From Pseudomonadota bacterium (GTDB lineage Bacteria; Pseudomonadota; Gammaproteobacteria; Steroidobacterales; JBCBZW01): 49,588 nt of DNA. The stretch is taken from positions 1-49,588 of the forward strand of contig JBCBZW010000029.1 in the NCBI GenBank assembly GCA_039815145.1, written 5' to 3'. Numbering within the stretch: the first letter of the stretch is position 1; each line of letters begins with the position of its first letter. The notes beneath the pieces are model-generated. The model did not search any database and was not told where the DNA came from. It saw only the letters and a program-made list of their open reading frames with translations. Shown here in pieces: positions 35,030-43,048 of the stretch. The translations under genes and the position numbers were made by a program.

Positions 35030-35041
35030 CCAGCCTAGCTC

Positions 35042-36193
35042 CTAGCGAGCCGCGGGCACGAGCTCGAGCACCGGCTGGGGCTGCAGCTCCACCGGCCCCG
35101 TACCGTCGTCGATCGTGACCTTGAAGCTCACCTCACCGGCGTCTTGACCGGCCACGATGGGCACGATGTACAGACCGTTGTTGCGATCCACCACCGGCTG
35201 CACGGTGGCGTCCACGTCGCTGGCGGGATCGACGGTCACGCTCACGGCCGCCCCACCGCTGGTGATCCGTGCGCCCCGAAGGTCACGGGCGACCAGCACC
35301 AGGCGCGTCACGCTGGCGCCATCGGCAGGCAGCGTATCGGCGGTGAAGATCTTCAGGGTGCGGAAGTGATCGGGCACGCCCGTCTTGTCCGCGCGGAAGG
35401 CCTGGAACTCGGCGAACAGGGTATCCACGGGATCGGGATCGCTCGGCGCGGCGAAGGCCACGTTCAGATCCATGTAGTAATCCCCGGTGGCGCAGCCGTT
35501 GCTGCTGCAGGTGCCATCCGTGTCGCCGACACGGGCCACCAGCATGTAGCCCACATCAGCGGACTTGTCGAAGTCCGGCGGCGGGGCGCCGCAGCCGTCC
35601 GCGTCGAAGGGCGAGCAGGAGCAGCGGCCATCACCGCCCTGGTCGCGGGCGGCGATCATCGCGCGCATCAGGCGCGTGGGCAGATCGCCTGGCTCGAGCA
35701 AGGCGGAGACGGCCTCGTCGAGCACCGACTGGCCCGTGATCACGTTGCCCTGCACCGCGTAAGCGAGGCTGCCCGAGGTGCCGCTCACGTCGTTGGCGAA
35801 GGCGCCGTTGGAGCTGCCGCTGAACCCGACGGCCCGGCCCTGCGTGTCGGCGATGCCGTACTGGCGGGTCTGGTGGCCGCTGTCCTGGGCTTCGAGGATG
35901 TCCAGGATGGTGGCGGGCGGCGTGCCGTTGGCCAGTTCGTCGAAGATGATGCCGCGGTTGCGGCCGGTCGGCTCCACGAAGCTCTGGGCCGCGCCGGCGC
36001 CGCGGCCGACGCGCACCACGCTGGCCTCGCGCTTGAGGTCGACGAAGGGCACGCAGGTGGCCGAACCGATCGCCACCTCGCCCGTGGCCGAGTCGGTGAT
36101 GATGACCGACCAGGTGGCGGAGGCCGGCAGTGACGCGCTCAAGCCCAGCGCCAGGGCCACCGCCGCACCGCGGCGTAACTTACTGAAAAACAT
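35042..36193 (-). CDS. Exported DUF1028 (Ntn-hydrolase-like) protein with C-terminal Ig-like domain
   Basis: A 383-residue protein; AAGGAGT lies five bases before the ATG. The signal peptide ends LPASA at residue 26, and the mature chain would begin TWSVIITDSATGEVAIGSAT. DUF1028 proteins normally begin Met-Thr-Phe-Ser, with the Thr thought to be the N-terminal nucleophile. Here signal cleavage would expose that Thr. The DUF1028 domain (27 to about 250) continues AQSFVEPTGRNRGIIFDEL, IADTQGRAVGFSG, AVQGNVITGQSVLDE and VGYMLVARVGD. It contains a Cys-rich insert (GRCSCSPFDADGCGAP). The remainder (about 270-383) resembles a filamin/invasin-type beta-sandwich (SVTRLVLVARDLRGARI). The substrate is unknown. 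It lies 35 bases downstream of trpA. Confidence 0.85.
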   Translation of the reverse strand: MFFSKLRRGAAVALALGLSASLPASATWSVIITDSATGEVAIGSATCVPFVDLKREASVVRVGRGAGAAQSFVEPTGRNRGIIFDELANGTPPATILDILEAQDSGHQTRQYGIADTQGRAVGFSGSSNGAFANDVSGTSGSLAYAVQGNVITGQSVLDEAVSALLEPGDLPTRLMRAMIAARDQGGDGRCSCSPFDADGCGAPPPDFDKSADVGYMLVARVGDTDGTCSSNGCATGDYYMDLNVAFAAPSDPDPVDTLFAEFQAFRADKTGVPDHFRTLKIFTADTLPADGASVTRLVLVARDLRGARITSGGAAVSVTVDPASDVDATVQPVVDRNNGLYIVPIVAGQDAGEVSFKVTIDDGTGPVELQPQPVLELVPAAR

Positions 36194-36215
36194 AGCGGAC
36201 TCCTTTCCGTTCGTG

Positions 36216-36238
36216 CGGCACCTGAGGCTCAGGCGCCG
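36216..36238 (-). other. Hairpin across the trpA stop, before the DUF1028 gene
   Basis: CGGCACCTGA (36216-36225) pairs with TCAGGCGCCG (36229-36238), with one mismatch and a GGC loop. It covers the trpA stop codon and ends about 20 bases before the DUF1028 ATG. No T-run follows, so it more likely reduces readthrough or stabilises the upstream message than terminates fully. Confidence 0.4.
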
Positions 36239-37008
36239 GCTAGTTCACGCAGCATGGTAGCGGGCGCAGCGCCACGCTCCAGGCTTTCGACCAAGGCCGA
36301 ACCTACGATCACCCCATCCACGTGGCTCGCCAGGCGCTGCACGTCGGCGGCGCTGCGAATGCCGAAGCCCGCACAGACGGGCAGGGGCGAGGCCGCTCGC
36401 ACGCGGTCCAGGTAGGTGCCGACGCTGTCCCCGAGGCCCCCGGCACCGCCCGTGACGCCGGTGGTGGTCACGGCGTAGACGAAGCCGCCGCTCGCCCCGC
36501 AGACCACCGGCAAACGCTCGTCGCTGGTCAGGGGCGACACCAACTGCACCAGGGCCACGCCCTTGGCCGTGAGGGCCTCGCGCAGCTCCGCGCTCTCCTC
36601 GAAGGGCAGGTCCGGCACGATGAAGCCGGCGACGCCAACCTGCGCCGCGCGCTCGGCCAAGGCCTCGTAGCCGAAGGCGAGAAGCGGGTTCAGATAGCTC
36701 ATGAGGAGCAGGGGTGTGGTCGGTCGATCGTCCAGGGCCTCGATCTGGTCGAAGATCCAACGCAGGCTCACGCCCGCCTCCAGCGCCGCGTGGCTAGCGC
36801 GTTGGATGCTCATGCCATCGGCCATCGGATCGGTGAAGGGCACGCCGATCTCCACCACGTCCGCCGCCCCAGCAATCTCGCGCAAGGTGGCCGCGAAGGC
36901 GTCCGGCGAGGGATAGCCTGCGGTGAAGAACGGCACCAGGGCCGGTCGGCCCGCCGTCCGCGCTGCCTCGATGGCGGTGGTGATGCTCTCGCTCGGGGTG
37001 CCGCTCAT
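36229..37008 (-). CDS. trpA: Tryptophan synthase alpha subunit
   Basis: A 259-residue TIM-barrel enzyme with ALVPFFTAGYPSPDAF, the catalytic Glu in DVVEIGVPFTDPMADG with the catalytic Asp in the same loop, LMSYLNPLLAFG, GFIVPDLPFEES, VYAVTTTGVTGG and VCAGFGIRSAADV. It cleaves indole-3-glycerol phosphate to indole, which is channelled to TrpB. The ATG overlaps the trpB stop (ATGA), giving equimolar coupled translation. It is the last trp gene. Confidence 0.97.
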   Translation of the reverse strand: MSGTPSESITTAIEAARTAGRPALVPFFTAGYPSPDAFAATLREIAGAADVVEIGVPFTDPMADGMSIQRASHAALEAGVSLRWIFDQIEALDDRPTTPLLLMSYLNPLLAFGYEALAERAAQVGVAGFIVPDLPFEESAELREALTAKGVALVQLVSPLTSDERLPVVCGASGGFVYAVTTTGVTGGAGGLGDSVGTYLDRVRAASPLPVCAGFGIRSAADVQRLASHVDGVIVGSALVESLERGAAPATMLRELAGA

Positions 37009-38276
37009 GCGCTCGCTCCTGCGGTGGGGGCGGCGGCGAGCGACGGCATCACCTTGGCCAGCGTGTCCACATCCTTATCGCCGCGGCCCGAGCACCCGAT
37101 CAGCACGCGCTTGCCTGGGTTCGCCTTAGCCCAACGACGGGCGCCGGCGAAGGCGTGGGCCGTTTCGACCGCCGGCAGGATGCCTTCCGTTCGACAACAC
37201 TCCGCGAGCGCCTCGAGGGACTCTTCGTCGCTTGCCGCCTCGTACTGCACGCGACCGATCTGCTGCAGGAGCGAGTGTTCGGGCCCCACGCCGGGGTAGT
37301 CGAGGCCGGCGGACACGGAGTGGGTTTCCTGGATCTGGCCGTTGCCATCGAATAGGAGCATCGAGTAGCTGCCGTGGAGCACGCCGGGCTTTCCGCGCGC
37401 CAAGGTGGCCGAGTGATCGCCGAGCGACAGCCCGCGCCCCCCAGCTTCCACACCGAAGATCTCGACATCCCGGTCACCTAAGAAACCGTGGAACAAGCCG
37501 ATCGCATTCGACCCGCCGCCCACGCAGGCAAAGACTGCGTCGGGCAAACCGCCCGCCTGCGCCAGCAGCTGCTCTCGCGACTCATGGCCGATCACCGAGT
37601 GCAAGCGTCGCACGAGCAGCGGGTAGGGATGGGGACCGACGGCCGACCCGAGCATGTAATAGGTACCCTCGGGATCGGAGACCCAGTCGCGCAGCGCCTC
37701 ATCGATCGCCGAGCGCAGGGTGGCATCGCCGCTGGTGACGGGGAAGACTTCCGCGCCTAGCAAGTGCATTCGTCGCACGTTCGGCGCCTGGCGCTCCGTG
37801 TCGACCGCCCCCATGTACACCCGGCAGGGCATGCCGATGCGCGCACAGGCCGCCGCGGTGGCCACGCCGTGCTGCCCCGCGCCCGTCTCGGCGACGATCC
37901 GCTTCGCACCCAACTGCTTCGCTAGCAGGGCCTGACCGATCGCGTTGTTGATCTTGTGTGCCCCCGTGTGGGCGAGGTCTTCGCGCTTGAGCCAGACGTC
38001 GGCGCCCCAGGCCTCACTGAGGTTGGGGGCGTGGGTCATCGCTGTCGGGCGGCCGACCCAGGTGTGAAGCTCGTGGCGGTAGGCTTGCTCGAAGGCCTCC
38101 GCGGGCAGGATCTCGCGCACGCCCGCATCCAGGCGCTGGAGAGCCGGAATCAGGGTCTCGGGGACGTAGCGACCGCCGAAGTCACCGTAGCGACCTCGTT
38201 CGTCCGGTAGCCGACCCTCGAGTAGTGCCTTCAGCAGGGCTTCGCCATCGATGGCTGCGTCTTTGACAGCGCTCAT
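37005..38276 (-). CDS. trpB: Tryptophan synthase beta subunit
   Basis: From the ATG at 38276, eight bases after GAGGAG, the protein has 423 residues. An ATG six bases upstream abuts the ribosome site. It is a PLP enzyme: GRYGDFGGRYVPETLIPAL, KREDLAHTGAHKINNAIGQ with the PLP lysine, ETGAGQHGVATA, the phosphate loop CVGGGSNAIGLF, and GLDYPGVGPEHS. It condenses indole with serine. It has a slightly extended N-terminus (about 30 residues before FGGRYV). It follows trpF after about 60 bases containing a hairpin and is coupled to trpA. Confidence 0.97.
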   Translation of the reverse strand: MSAVKDAAIDGEALLKALLEGRLPDERGRYGDFGGRYVPETLIPALQRLDAGVREILPAEAFEQAYRHELHTWVGRPTAMTHAPNLSEAWGADVWLKREDLAHTGAHKINNAIGQALLAKQLGAKRIVAETGAGQHGVATAAACARIGMPCRVYMGAVDTERQAPNVRRMHLLGAEVFPVTSGDATLRSAIDEALRDWVSDPEGTYYMLGSAVGPHPYPLLVRRLHSVIGHESREQLLAQAGGLPDAVFACVGGGSNAIGLFHGFLGDRDVEIFGVEAGGRGLSLGDHSATLARGKPGVLHGSYSMLLFDGNGQIQETHSVSAGLDYPGVGPEHSLLQQIGRVQYEAASDEESLEALAECCRTEGILPAVETAHAFAGARRWAKANPGKRVLIGCSGRGDKDVDTLAKVMPSLAAAPTAGASA

Positions 38277-38296
38277 CGTCATCTCTCCTCGAAGTA

Positions 38297-38322
38297 GCGC
38301 GCCCCATTGCTCGGGGCAGCGC
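38297..38322 (-). other. Intercistronic hairpin between trpF and trpB
   Basis: GCGCGCCCC (38297-38305) pairs with GGGGC-A-GCGC (38313-38322) with one bulged base, between the trpF stop and the trpB ribosome site. It has no U-tract. It is probably an mRNA stability or partial termination element within the operon. Confidence 0.4.
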
Positions 38323-38335
38323 GGGTTATCTCTGC

Positions 38336-38953
38336 TCAGTCGCCCACCTGGGCGGGGAGCCGCGCGGCCGCGTTCCGGGCCGCGTTCACGAACGCTACGA
38401 TGCGCTCAGGGTCCTTCTCGCCGGGCGCGCGTTCTACGCCGCTACTCACATCGACGCCGGCGGGGCGTACGTGCTCGATCGCCTGCTCGACGTTGCCGGG
38501 ATGCAAGCCGCCGGCCAGCATGAGCCAGGCCTGCTTGGCAAGGCCTGCCGCCGCATCCCAGTCAGCGCAGACGCCCTGCCCGCTCACGGGGGCCTCGTAC
38601 AACATGTTCGTGGGCAACGCGTCGTGCGACGCGACTTCCCCGTCGCGCAGCACAGGCATGGGGCGCACGCCTGGCGGCAGGGTCACCTGGGCGAGGCTCG
38701 CCGCATCCGCCTGCACCCAGTGGGCGGGGAATGCCGCCAGCACCTCGTCCACCGCATCCTGCGCGGCGTGCTTGAACACGGCAACCCGCTCGACGTGTCG
38801 CGGCAAGGCCATGGCGAGCTGCTTTGCCTGCATCGCACTCACCTCCCTCGGCGAGGGTGCGAACACGAAGCCCACCCGATCGGCCCCCGCCGCGCTCACC
38901 GCCTCGATCGCCTCGAAGCTGGTCACACCGCAGATTTTCACGACCAGCGCCAC
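38336..38953 (-). CDS. trpF: Phosphoribosylanthranilate isomerase
   Basis: A 205-residue (beta/alpha)8 enzyme starting with GTG. VKICGVTSFEAIEAV carries the catalytic Cys; GADRVGFVFAPSPREVS and HWVQADAASLA follow. LMLAGGLHPGNVEQAI and VDVSSGVERAPGEKDPERI hold the catalytic Asp and phosphate loops. It converts phosphoribosylanthranilate to CdRP. It is separate from trpC, unlike the enterobacterial fusion, and starts six bases after the trpC stop. Confidence 0.96.
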   Translation of the reverse strand: MALVVKICGVTSFEAIEAVSAAGADRVGFVFAPSPREVSAMQAKQLAMALPRHVERVAVFKHAAQDAVDEVLAAFPAHWVQADAASLAQVTLPPGVRPMPVLRDGEVASHDALPTNMLYEAPVSGQGVCADWDAAAGLAKQAWLMLAGGLHPGNVEQAIEHVRPAGVDVSSGVERAPGEKDPERIVAFVNAARNAAARLPAQVGD

Positions 38954-38959
38954 GGCCGC

Positions 38960-39805
38960 TCAGCTCCCGCTGCCCCGGGCGGCGTGTCGCCCGGCATCGA
39001 GCATTTGCCGCAACATCACGGCTGGGCTTGCATCGCGCATCAGGGCTGACCCTATCAACGCCCATCGGTAGCCGAGGCCAGCGATTCGCGCCACGTCGGC
39101 GAGGGATTCCAAACCACTCTCGGCCACCGCCGGCACGCCGCTCGGGAAGGCATCGATGCAACGGGCGAAGCGCCCTTCATCGACCGCCAGGGTACGCAGG
39201 TCGCGGGAGTTGAGCCCGAGCAGCACGGGCGGTGCATCGGCCGCTGCCGGGTTCGAGAGCAAGGGGGCCGCGCGTTGCAGGTCGTCCTCGTCGAAGGCCT
39301 CGAGCAACACGAACAGGCCGCACTCCGCGGCCACGTCCAGCAGCTCCCGCAGGCGGGCGTCGTCCAGCATGCGGACGATGAGCAGTGCGCCGCCCGCACC
39401 GGCCAGACGGGCCTCATAGAGTTGATAGGCATCGACCAGGAAATCCTTGCGCATCGCCACGGTCGGCGTGCTCGCGAGCGCCGCGGCGGCCTCGCGCAGG
39501 TGCTCCAGGTGGCCGTCGAAGCGGGTCGGTTCCGTCAGCACCGACACGGCAGCGGCACCCGCCCCGGCGTAGGCGAGGGCGCGCTCGCCGATGGCCGTGT
39601 CCGCGCTGGCCAACACGCCCGCGGCGGGGGACGTCAGCTTGATCTCGGCGATGATGTCGAAGCCGTCGTCGTGCATGCGCAGCCTCGGTGGCGGCGGGCT
39701 GCTGAACGCGCGCTCGCGCAAGGTGGCTTCATCGAGCGCGGCCCGCGCCTCGACCACCCGCGCCGCGGACGCCTGCGCCATCGTGTGCAGAAAGTCCTCA
39801 CTCAC
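38960..39805 (-). CDS. trpC: Indole-3-glycerol phosphate synthase
   Basis: From the GTG at 39805, which overlaps the trpD stop (GTGA), the protein has 281 residues. An upstream TTG extends into trpD. The catalytic residues are in IIAEIKLTSPAAG, MRKDFLVDAYQLYEAR, LLEAFDEDDL, LGLNSRDLRTL and AVAESGLES. The first motif is a variant: most TrpC proteins read EIKKASPSKG, whereas here the second basic residue is Leu and the last Ser is Ala, although the catalytic Glu and Lys remain. The enzyme closes the indole ring with loss of carbon dioxide. It is coupled to trpD upstream and trpF downstream. Confidence 0.95.
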   Translation of the reverse strand: MSEDFLHTMAQASAARVVEARAALDEATLRERAFSSPPPPRLRMHDDGFDIIAEIKLTSPAAGVLASADTAIGERALAYAGAGAAAVSVLTEPTRFDGHLEHLREAAAALASTPTVAMRKDFLVDAYQLYEARLAGAGGALLIVRMLDDARLRELLDVAAECGLFVLLEAFDEDDLQRAAPLLSNPAAADAPPVLLGLNSRDLRTLAVDEGRFARCIDAFPSGVPAVAESGLESLADVARIAGLGYRWALIGSALMRDASPAVMLRQMLDAGRHAARGSGS

Positions 39806-40851
39806 CCTGCCGGCTCCCAAGACTGTAGGCGCTCGAGCCAGGTCCGGGCGGCGCCGCCATCGATCGTCTCCCTAGCCAGTTCGACGCCCTCGGCCGCGCT
39901 CGCTACCCGACCGCTCACCTCCAGGGCCAGGGCGCAGCCCAGCACCAGCGCATCGATGTGCGCCGCCTCCGCTCGATCGCCGGCGAGCGCAGCGCGCAGG
40001 TGCGTCGCGTTGACCTGCGCATCGCCACCGGCGAGCGCCTGCGGCGCGCAGCGCGCGAGCCCTAAGGACTCGGGATCGCGCACCTCGTGGTGCACCTCGC
40101 CGTCGCGTACGTCGAACAGCTCGAAGGGGCCGCAGGGGGTCGCCTCATCCCAGCCCGGCGCGCCGTGCACCACGAATCCACGGGCCAGCGGCAACCCTGC
40201 CAAGGCTTGCGCCATCAGGCGAGCCATCGGCGCGCTGAAGGCCCCCAACAGGTAGTACGGAGGCGCCGCCGGGTTGGTGAGGGGACCGAGCACGTTGAAG
40301 ATCGTGCGCGCCTTCAAGGCCTGGCGCACCGGGCCGATCGCCTTCATGGCCGGATGGAAATGCGGCGCGAACAGAAACGTAAACCCCGTCGCGTCCAGGC
40401 AATCTCCTGCTTCCGCAGGCGAGGGAGGCAGCGCCCCGTTCAAGGCGCCGAGTACGTCGGCGCTCCCCGAGCGGCTGGAGACCGAGCGGTTACCGTGCTT
40501 GACCACGCGCAGGCCGCACGCGGCCGTGAGCAGGGAGACGCCGGTGGAGAGGTTGAGGCTACCGGACCCATCGCCGCCCGTGCCGACTATATCGATGCTG
40601 TCCTGCGCGTCGAGGGCGGGCGTGATCGCCAGGGCGCGCATGGCGCGCGCGAAGCCACGAATCTCCTCGGCGCTTTCGCCCTTGGCCCGCAGGGCGCACA
40701 GCAGCCCGCCGGCGAGCGCCGGATCCAGGTCACCGCTCGCCAGTGCCTCGAGCAAGGCGCCCGCCTGCCCTTCGTCGAGGCTGCGCCCCTCGAGCAGCTG
40801 TGCCAGCCAGCCGCGCGCCCGATCACCAAGTGCCTGTGCGTCGCTCGCCAT
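39802..40851 (-). CDS. trpD: Anthranilate phosphoribosyltransferase
   Basis: A 349-residue class III phosphoribosyltransferase. The PRPP loop DIVGTGGDGSGSLNLSTG is followed by VVKHGNRSVSSRSGSADVL, FLFAPHFHPAMKAIGPVRQ, RTIFNVLGPLTNPA and GAPGWDEATPCGP, all standard. The N-terminal helical domain (about 1-75) is present. It attaches ribose-5-phosphate to anthranilate. It is not fused to trpG, unlike in E. coli, and starts seven bases after the trpG stop. Confidence 0.97.
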   Translation of the reverse strand: MASDAQALGDRARGWLAQLLEGRSLDEGQAGALLEALASGDLDPALAGGLLCALRAKGESAEEIRGFARAMRALAITPALDAQDSIDIVGTGGDGSGSLNLSTGVSLLTAACGLRVVKHGNRSVSSRSGSADVLGALNGALPPSPAEAGDCLDATGFTFLFAPHFHPAMKAIGPVRQALKARTIFNVLGPLTNPAAPPYYLLGAFSAPMARLMAQALAGLPLARGFVVHGAPGWDEATPCGPFELFDVRDGEVHHEVRDPESLGLARCAPQALAGGDAQVNATHLRAALAGDRAEAAHIDALVLGCALALEVSGRVASAAEGVELARETIDGGAARTWLERLQSWEPAG

Positions 40852-40858
40852 GGCGCGC

Positions 40859-41464
40859 TCAGGCCTCGCGCAAGGCGAGGAAATTCCCTAACCGTTGGTT
40901 GCCCAGGGGCGTGAGGATGCTCTCCGGGTGGAACTGCACGCCGTGCACCTCCAGCTCGCGGTGCTTGACGCCCATGATCTCACCGTCCTCGGTCCGCGCC
41001 GTTACCCGCAGCACCTCCGGCAGCGAGCCTTCCTCGACGGCAAGGGAGTGGTAGCGCCCGGCGATGAAGGGATTGTCGAGCTTGGCGAAGACGCCATCAC
41101 CGTCGTGGGAGACCGGCGAAGACTTGCCGTGCATCAGGGTCACCGCCGCAGAGATGCGCCCACCCAGCCCTTGGACGATCGACTGGTGCCCGAGGCATAC
41201 CCCGAGCACGGGTATGCTACCGGAGAACTGTGCGATGAAATCCATCGAACAACCGGCGTCGTCAGGCGTGCCGGGGCCCGGCGAGATCACCAGGTGGGTC
41301 GGCGCAAGGTCCTCAGCTTGCTCGATGCTGAGCACATCGTTGCGGTACACATCCACCTGTGCGCCGAGCTCGCGGAAGGCCTGGAGCAGGTTGAAGGTGA
41401 AGGAATCGTAGTTATCGATCAGCAGCACCCGTGCCGCCGCAGCCGTCGTCGCGGTGGCGCTCAT
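40859..41464 (-). CDS. trpG: Anthranilate synthase glutamine amidotransferase component
   Basis: From the ATG at 41464, overlapping the trpE stop (ATGA), the protein has 201 residues. It is a class I glutamine amidotransferase: LLIDNYDSFTFNLLQAF, LVISPGPGTPDDAG, the nucleophile in GVCLGHQSIVQ, and HGVQFHPESILTPLG with the His/Glu of the triad. It supplies ammonia to TrpE and, as in many bacteria, may also serve aminodeoxychorismate synthase in folate synthesis. An Ala/Thr-rich N-terminus of about 12 residues precedes the domain. Confidence 0.96.
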   Translation of the reverse strand: MSATATTAAAARVLLIDNYDSFTFNLLQAFRELGAQVDVYRNDVLSIEQAEDLAPTHLVISPGPGTPDDAGCSMDFIAQFSGSIPVLGVCLGHQSIVQGLGGRISAAVTLMHGKSSPVSHDGDGVFAKLDNPFIAGRYHSLAVEEGSLPEVLRVTARTEDGEIMGVKHRELEVHGVQFHPESILTPLGNQRLGNFLALREA

Positions 41465-42849
41465 GCCCAACCCTCCGCTGCCATCAACAGGGCGCGCTCC
41501 AAGGCGGCCCCCTTCGCCAAGACTTCGTCGTACTCACGGTGCGGCAAGCTATCGGCCACGATGCCGGCGCCCGCCTGGTAGCGGTAGGCACCGTCCTTGA
41601 ACACGAGCGTGCGGATCGCGATCGCCTGGTCCATGCCGCCGCCGGCGCCGAAGTAGCCGACGGTGCCGCCGTAGACGCCGCGTCGCTGGGGCTCGAGCTC
41701 GTCGATGATCTCCATCGCACGCACCTTCGGCGCCCCCACCAGGGTGCCGGCGGGGAAGGTGGCGGCGAACAGGTCGAAGGCATCACGGCCCGCTTCCAAC
41801 TTCCCGCGCACGCCGCTGACCATATGCATGACGTGGCTGTAGTGTTCGATGTGCCGATAGGGCGCCACTTCGATCGTGCCCGGTGCCGCCACACGACCGA
41901 GGTCGTTGCGCGCCAGATCGACCAGCATCACGTGCTCCGCATTCTCCTTCGCATCGGCGAGGAGCTCCTCCTTCAAGGCCTGGTCCTCACTGGCCGAGGC
42001 GCCGCGCGGGCGGGTGCCGGCGATGGGGCGCAGGGACGCCGTGCCCTGCTGCAACCTGACGAGGGCCTCAGGTGAAGAGCCCACGATCTGCATCCCGCCG
42101 ACGTCCACGAAGTACATGTACGGCGAGGGGTTGATCAGGCGCAGGGCGCGGTAGGTGGTGAAGGGATCGAGGTCGCAGTCGCCGCCGAAGCTCACAGAGA
42201 GCACGAGCTGGAACACGTCGCCAGCGCGAATGTACTCCTTCACCCGATCGACGGCGCTCAGGTAATCGCCGCGCGCCATGCTCTGGCGACCGGTCTCGAA
42301 ACGCCCCTGGGTCGGGTGCGCAGGCAATCCGCTGCGCAGCAGGCTCACCACCTCATCGCGCAGGGCGCGCCGCTCCCCCTCCGTGCCTTCGTGCAGGAGG
42401 GCTACGCGCCGCGTGAGGTGATCGAACACGAGCACGGAGCGGGTGGCGACGAAGGCGGCCAGGGGCTCCCCCAGCACATCCTCCGCATGGGTCGGCAGGC
42501 GCTCGAAGAATCGCACCAGATCGTACGACGCGCTGCCGACCAGGCCGCCCGCGAAGGGCAGACCTTCGAGCTGGGGCTTGGGCCGCGGCGCGTGGGCGAG
42601 AAGCTCGCGCAGGGCATCCAGCAGCTGTTCGCGATTTTGCGGCAGGGGCCGGCCGACACCGTCGACATCGAAGCGCTCACCGGTGAGCGTCACCTCCGTC
42701 GCCTCGCCGAAGCCGAGCATCGAATAGCGGGACACCTGCAACCCGCTCTCCACACTCTCCAGCAGGTAGCGAGGGCGCAGGGGCGCGAGCTTCAGAAACG
42801 CCGATACGGGCGTTTCCGTGTCGGCGATGATGTCGAATGCGTCTTGCAT
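41461..42849 (-). CDS. trpE: Anthranilate synthase component I
   Basis: A 462-residue chorismate-utilising enzyme. The N-terminal tryptophan-binding motif LLESVESGLQVSRYS implies feedback inhibition. The chorismate-binding domain has IRAGDVFQLVLSVSF, INPSPYMYFVDVGGMQIVG, PIAGTRPRGAS, EHVMLVDLARNDLGRV, TFPAGTLVGAPKVRAMEII and GIVADSLPHREYDEV. At 462 residues it is about 30-50 shorter than many TrpE, within the family range. The ATG follows GAGG by seven bases. It is the first enzyme gene of the operon, about 50 bases downstream of the attenuator. Confidence 0.97.
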   Translation of the reverse strand: MQDAFDIIADTETPVSAFLKLAPLRPRYLLESVESGLQVSRYSMLGFGEATEVTLTGERFDVDGVGRPLPQNREQLLDALRELLAHAPRPKPQLEGLPFAGGLVGSASYDLVRFFERLPTHAEDVLGEPLAAFVATRSVLVFDHLTRRVALLHEGTEGERRALRDEVVSLLRSGLPAHPTQGRFETGRQSMARGDYLSAVDRVKEYIRAGDVFQLVLSVSFGGDCDLDPFTTYRALRLINPSPYMYFVDVGGMQIVGSSPEALVRLQQGTASLRPIAGTRPRGASASEDQALKEELLADAKENAEHVMLVDLARNDLGRVAAPGTIEVAPYRHIEHYSHVMHMVSGVRGKLEAGRDAFDLFAATFPAGTLVGAPKVRAMEIIDELEPQRRGVYGGTVGYFGAGGGMDQAIAIRTLVFKDGAYRYQAGAGIVADSLPHREYDEVLAKGAALERALLMAAEGWA

Positions 42850-42899
42850 CGGCAGCCTCTGGGAGCGACGCGAATCCTAAGATCCGGTCTACGCCGACA

Positions 42900-42936
42900 A
42901 TAAAAAACCCATCACCCCGGCGCGGAGGAGATGGGT
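42900..42936 (-). terminator. trp attenuator terminator (3:4 hairpin)
   Basis: On the minus strand ACCCATC (42936-42930) pairs with GATGGGT (42913-42907), with extra GC pairing possible inside, followed directly by a run of six T. It lies between the leader peptide gene and trpE. Together with the upstream hairpin it forms a textbook attenuator. Confidence 0.9.
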
Positions 42937-42977
42937 CTGAAGCGGACGACTCGTGTGTGACGTGTGCGAACAGTACC

Positions 42978-42996
42978 CCCTCGCTGTCAGCGAGGG
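42978..42996 (-). promoter_or_regulatory. trp leader 1:2 pause hairpin
   Basis: CCCTCGCT and AGCGAGGG form a perfect 8-bp stem with a three-base loop, beginning three bases after the tandem Trp codons and spanning the leader stop codon. A ribosome stalled on the Trp codons would cover the first arm. That frees the second arm (AGCGAGGGGGT) to pair, with bulges, with the ACCC...CCTCC part of the terminator's first arm. Confidence 0.8.
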
Positions 42997-43040
42997 CGCC
43001 ACCACCCGAGATCATTCGTCCACTCGATTTGCGTCGTCAT
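42987..43040 (-). CDS. trpL: trp operon leader peptide
   Basis: A 17-residue frame MTTQIEWTNDLGWWRPR followed by TGA contains three Trp codons, two adjacent at 43004-42999. Immediately after come the 1:2 hairpin and the oligo-U terminator before trpE. That context makes it a trp attenuator leader even though it is short. No good ribosome site precedes the ATG (AGTGACC). The likely promoter -10 element ends eight bases before the ATG, so the message may be leaderless. When Trp-tRNA is scarce the ribosome stalls and transcription continues into trpE. Confidence 0.88.
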   Translation of the reverse strand: MTTQIEWTNDLGWWRPR

Positions 43041-43048
43041 GGTCACTG

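Noticed and set aside
39275-40255. 326-codon plus-strand frame across trpC/trpD
   Set aside because: Antisense to well-conserved trp genes; composition typical of a shadow frame.
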